From Gammaproteobacteria bacterium (GTDB lineage Bacteria; Gemmatimonadota; Gemmatimonadetes; Longimicrobiales; Gaopeijiaceae), in contig JAPPJO010000049.1 in the NCBI GenBank assembly GCA_028820325.1, forward strand, positions 1-64,000: a stretch of DNA of 64,000 nucleotides, given 5' to 3'. Both the position numbers and the translations under genes were made by a program. The notes beneath the pieces are model-generated. The model made no database searches. It was not told the origin of the DNA and worked only from the letters and a program-made list of their open reading frames with translations. Positions 61,691-64,000 of the stretch are shown here, piece by piece. Each line of letters starts with the position of its first letter. Within the stretch, counting starts at the first letter, position 1.

Positions 61691-62332
61691 ATGAGTTGGC
61701 TACGATCCGGCAAATGGCTGACCAGCGTCAGCGGCGGCGCGATCGCCTTCCCCATCGCGGTGCTGGTACACGAACTCGGGCACTTCGCGGCGTTCGTCGC
61801 GTTCCGATTCCCCGATCCGGTCCTGCGGTACGGCTCTGCCAGCTGGTCCGGTTCCGGGGAGTTCGGCAGGCTCGTGCGGGCGGGGGACGTGGAGGCGGCG
61901 GCGGCGATCGTTCAACCGTGGCAGGTGGCGGTCGGCGTGGCCGCGGGAGTGATCGTCACCTACCTGACGGTCATCGCCTGCGTGCTTGCGGTCCGCCGTT
62001 TCGGCCCAGGCCCGCTCTCAGTGGTTCTCGGAGTCGGGCTCGTGACCCCGCTGCGCTGGCTGGGAGCGATTCCGATCCTGGTCTCGAAGCTCCGCGGTCG
62101 GCTGCCGTTCCCATCGAACACGGACGAGGGTTGGTTGGCGGCCCTCACGGGGATCCCCGAGACCCTTCTCCTTCTGCTCGGTCTCACCTGTCTCGTGCTG
62201 GGATACTGGTTCCTCGTAACAGCGATTCCCCGAGGCCGGAGGATCCGGATCGTCGTCCCGACGCTGGTGGGCAGCGTGGCCGTGGGTGGTCCTTTATGGG
62301 TCCTGTGGCTGGGGCCGCTGATTCTTCCGTGA
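61691..62332 (+). CDS. Membrane protein with HExxH, M50-like
   Basis: 213 residues, about five membrane helices. First helix contains HELGH at residues 27-31 (FPIAVLVHELGHFAAFVAF), the zinc motif of site-2-type M50 proteases and their inactive relatives. The distal M50 motif (NxxPxxxxDG) is not seen; TPLRWLGAIPIL is the nearest. It may cleave a membrane or exported substrate. No ribosome site of note. Confidence 0.6.
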   Translation: MSWLRSGKWLTSVSGGAIAFPIAVLVHELGHFAAFVAFRFPDPVLRYGSASWSGSGEFGRLVRAGDVEAAAAIVQPWQVAVGVAAGVIVTYLTVIACVLAVRRFGPGPLSVVLGVGLVTPLRWLGAIPILVSKLRGRLPFPSNTDEGWLAALTGIPETLLLLLGLTCLVLGYWFLVTAIPRGRRIRIVVPTLVGSVAVGGPLWVLWLGPLILP

Positions 62333-62394
62333 AGCCACCCCATCCAGACGTCCGAGCGGGTGCGGACGGCCCGAGTGCCATGCAACCGACGCCG

Positions 62395-62613
62395 TCACTC
62401 GAATTCCGAACGGGACAGCCCGGACTGCCTGATGATCGATCTCAGCGTGCCGGTGCGTAACTCGCGGTGATCCGGGATCGGCACAGTGACGGTTCCCGTC
62501 TCTTCGAGTTTCTGCATCACGATATGGCTGCCTCGTCGTCGGACCTCGAGGAAGCCGTGAGAAGCAAGAATCCGGCAGACATCGCGACCGGAAAGAACAC
62601 GCAGCCTACCCAA
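62395..62613 (-). CDS. hicA: HicA-like toxin (mRNA interferase)
   Basis: 72 residues, TTG start. LSGRDVCRILASHGFLEVRRRGSHIVMQ has the dsRBD-like HicA fold with the catalytic His in GSH, and HRELRTGTLRSIIRQSGLS follows. HicA cuts mRNA. Its start overlaps the hicB stop by 8 bp. Confidence 0.85.
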   Translation of the reverse strand: MGRLRVLSGRDVCRILASHGFLEVRRRGSHIVMQKLEETGTVTVPIPDHRELRTGTLRSIIRQSGLSRSEFE

Positions 62614-62827
62614 CCGCGACCTCGACCTGGGTCACATAGACTTCGCTGCGCCAGCGTCTTTCGATCTCTTCGGGGGACGCCGTTTCGAGGAAGAGCGTGA
62701 TTGCTTCCTGGAGATTCGCGCGCGCCTCGGCCACGGAGTCTCCCTGGCTGGCAACATCCACCTCCGGGCATAAAGCTACGTACCCGTTGCCTTCACGTTC
62801 GACGATCGCCGTCAAGTGCCTCTTCAT
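62606..62827 (-). CDS. hicB: HicB-like antitoxin
   Basis: 73 residues. MKRHLTAIVEREGNGYVALCPEVDVASQGDSVAEARANLQEAITLFLE is the HicB partial RNase-H-like fold that blocks HicA. It precedes hicA, the reverse of the Escherichia coli order. Strong GGGAGATTTGAG ribosome site. It lacks the DNA-binding tail of longer HicB forms. Confidence 0.85.
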   Translation of the reverse strand: MKRHLTAIVEREGNGYVALCPEVDVASQGDSVAEARANLQEAITLFLETASPEEIERRWRSEVYVTQVEVAVG

Positions 62828-63006
62828 CTCAAATCTCCCTTCAAGCTGTCCCGGCTGCAGCGGGTCTTGTAACCCGTCGAAGGTGGGGGGGTTCGCAGAT
62901 TCCAGCAACCGGACCGCCATGGCCCCAGAGTGCTGTTGCTCTGGATACGGCATTGCCGCACCTTATGCTCTTCGTGACTCGTTGCCGCGATCAAGAAGGA
63001 GGAGCG

Positions 63007-63318
63007 ATGCCGATGACTAGCCAGCGAACCGATTTGGGACACGAGCTGGAGGGAGCCCTCGGCGAAGTGCTCGCCCATGTGCGTGGCACCAGACCCCTTC
63101 CCTGCCGAATCGTCGACGACCCGGCCCCCGAGCACATCCTGGCGCTGCGCAAGCGGATGAAGCTGAGCCGCCAGAGGTTCGCCGACAGTTTCGGCCTCCA
63201 TGTACGGGCCGTTCAGGAATGGGAACAGGGACGGCGGGTGCCCGACCGCGCAGCCCGCGTCCTGCTCACGGTCATCGACCGCGAGCCCGAAGCAGTTTTG
63301 CGGGCTCTCGGCGGGTGA
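63007..63318 (+). CDS. XRE-family regulator (HigA/NadS-like)
   Basis: 103 residues with a strong AAGGAGGAGCG ribosome site. A helix-turn-helix spans ~50-95: ILALRKRMKLSRQRFADSFGLHVRAVQEWEQGRRVPD. Family members are antitoxins to RelE/HigB-type toxins; the toxin usually lies directly upstream, but here only ~180 bp separate it from divergent hicB, so no partner is evident. Confidence 0.8.
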   Translation: MPMTSQRTDLGHELEGALGEVLAHVRGTRPLPCRIVDDPAPEHILALRKRMKLSRQRFADSFGLHVRAVQEWEQGRRVPDRAARVLLTVIDREPEAVLRALGG

Positions 63319-63627
63319 GTGATTCGCACCAAAGGCCAACCGTGGATCGCCTTGGCTGAGACCGCTGACCGGCCGCGCTTGTCCCCCAAACCGGTTTCCG
63401 ACATCTTCCCTCGCCATGATCCACGCAACCGACATCCGATCCCCCCGCGCTCGCGGAGCGACCTGCCCCTGTAGGTGCTCGTGTCCATGTTCCGCCTGGA
63501 TCCGGGTGTGTTGACGCGCTGAGTCCCGAGCTCAAGCCGCTTCCGAGCCGCCCCGGTCAGCCGATCCGGGCGGTTTTTTCGTGCTCCCGATCCGCCGTTC
63601 GACCCTGCCCAAACCTCAGAGAGAACC
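63319..63627. other. Intergenic region before the ATP-grasp gene
   Basis: 309 bp. No protein-like frame. It holds the terminator-like hairpin at 63548-63579. Confidence 0.5.
63548..63579 (+). terminator. Rho-independent terminator (or leader attenuator)
   Basis: CCGCCCCGG (63548-63556) pairs with CCGGGCGG (63566-63573) with one bulged C, followed by TTTTTT. It lies 230 bp after the XRE gene and 48 bp before the ATP-grasp gene. Confidence 0.75.
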
Positions 63628-64000
63628 ATGATCAGCCCTGTGCTACCGACAATAAATATCCTCTACGAGAATATTGTTTGGATCCCGCCACTCCAGGAGG
63701 CCCTCGAGAGCGAAGGCTTCCGCGTCCGCCTCGTGCACGTGAACGAGGGGATCGTCGACCCGTCGGCGCCTCCTCCAGAGGGCATCTGGATGAACCGCAT
63801 CAGCCCGTCCTCGCACACCCGGGGTCACGTCCACACGGTGGAGCTGGCTCGCCAGCTCCTGTTCTGGCTGGAGTCCCACGGCCGTCGAGTGATCAACGGG
63901 CTGGGCGCCTTCGAGCTGGAGATGAGCAAGCTTCGCCAGGACCTCGTCCTGCGGCGACACGGGATCAGGACGCCGCGGACGGTGCTGGCCGTCGGGAAGG
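63628..64000 (+). CDS. ATP-grasp ligase (RimK/glutamate ligase-like), 3' end outside window
   Basis: First ~124 residues only; the gene runs past the window. ILYENIVWIPPLQEALESEG, then WMNRISPSSHTRGHVHTVE, INGLGAFELEMSKLRQDLVLRRHGIRTPRTVLAVG. This is the N-terminal domain of RimK-type ATP-grasp ligases, which join amino acids to a carboxylate. The ATP-binding core is not in view. Confidence 0.75.
   Translation, partial: MISPVLPTINILYENIVWIPPLQEALESEGFRVRLVHVNEGIVDPSAPPPEGIWMNRISPSSHTRGHVHTVELARQLLFWLESHGRRVINGLGAFELEMSKLRQDLVLRRHGIRTPRTVLAVGK

Overview
The window is a high-GC bacterial chromosome segment (a line inside coxL counts 42 G/C of 60) dominated by exported lipoproteins, beta-propeller proteins, metallopeptidases and outer-membrane proteins with clear signal peptides. 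The mix (DUF5916 outer-membrane protein, several 6-bladed or NHL/YncE-type propellers, gamma-glutamyltransferase, M14 and M3 peptidases, HupE/UreJ-like protein, form I CO dehydrogenase) resembles Gemmatimonadota or a similar diderm heterotroph. That assignment is inference from gene content. No rRNA or tRNA gene was found; the only RNA gene recognised is a tmRNA.

Layout. 0.2-11.9 kb: type IV pilin-like gene, DUF4399 lipoprotein, endostatin/DUF1554-like secreted protein, HupE/UreJ-like membrane protein, NHL-propeller lipoprotein, DUF5916 protein, gamma-glutamyltransferase lipoprotein, secreted TPR protein and an SDR oxidoreductase. 11.9-20.6 kb: a compact minus-strand run running pncB-like, nicotinamidase-like, M3 oligopeptidase, YncE-like propeller, M14 carboxypeptidase and a small outer-membrane protein, linking NAD salvage and peptide breakdown. 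20.6-26 kb: CNNM/CorC-like protein, glutamine synthetase behind a structured leader, lspA, ssrA (tmRNA) and dusB. 26-31.7 kb: ammonium transporter followed closely by a circularly permuted ATP-grasp / alpha-E / transglutaminase triad and a TorF-like porin. 31.7-39.9 kb: a complete form I (Mo-Cu) carbon monoxide dehydrogenase cluster: mocA-like cytidylyltransferase, XdhC fused to a YHS domain, coxD, coxE, coxG, coxM, coxS, coxL.

40-63 kb is accessory DNA. It opens with a low-GC gene for a large metallophosphoesterase-STAND NTPase protein with an extremely basic C-terminal tail, convergent with a type I restriction-modification operon (hsdR-hsdM-hsdS) in which hsdM is split by an apparent single-base deletion. 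A frameshifted DUF4268 nuclease-like gene, an LRR-metzincin lipoprotein, an HD-type small alarmone hydrolase-like gene, a DUF1016/YhcG nuclease, a methyltransferase coupled to a tiny ORF, gene remnants (DUF4062-like, amine oxidase), two related 6-bladed propellers, a small aromatic-ended peptide gene next to an HExxH membrane protein, a hicB-hicA pair and an XRE regulator follow. This reads as a defence/plasticity island. The window ends inside an ATP-grasp ligase gene.

The best candidates for something new are the metallophosphoesterase-STAND protein, the XdhC-YHS fusion in the CO dehydrogenase cluster, and the coupling of an ammonium channel with the ATP-grasp/alpha-E/transglutaminase triad.
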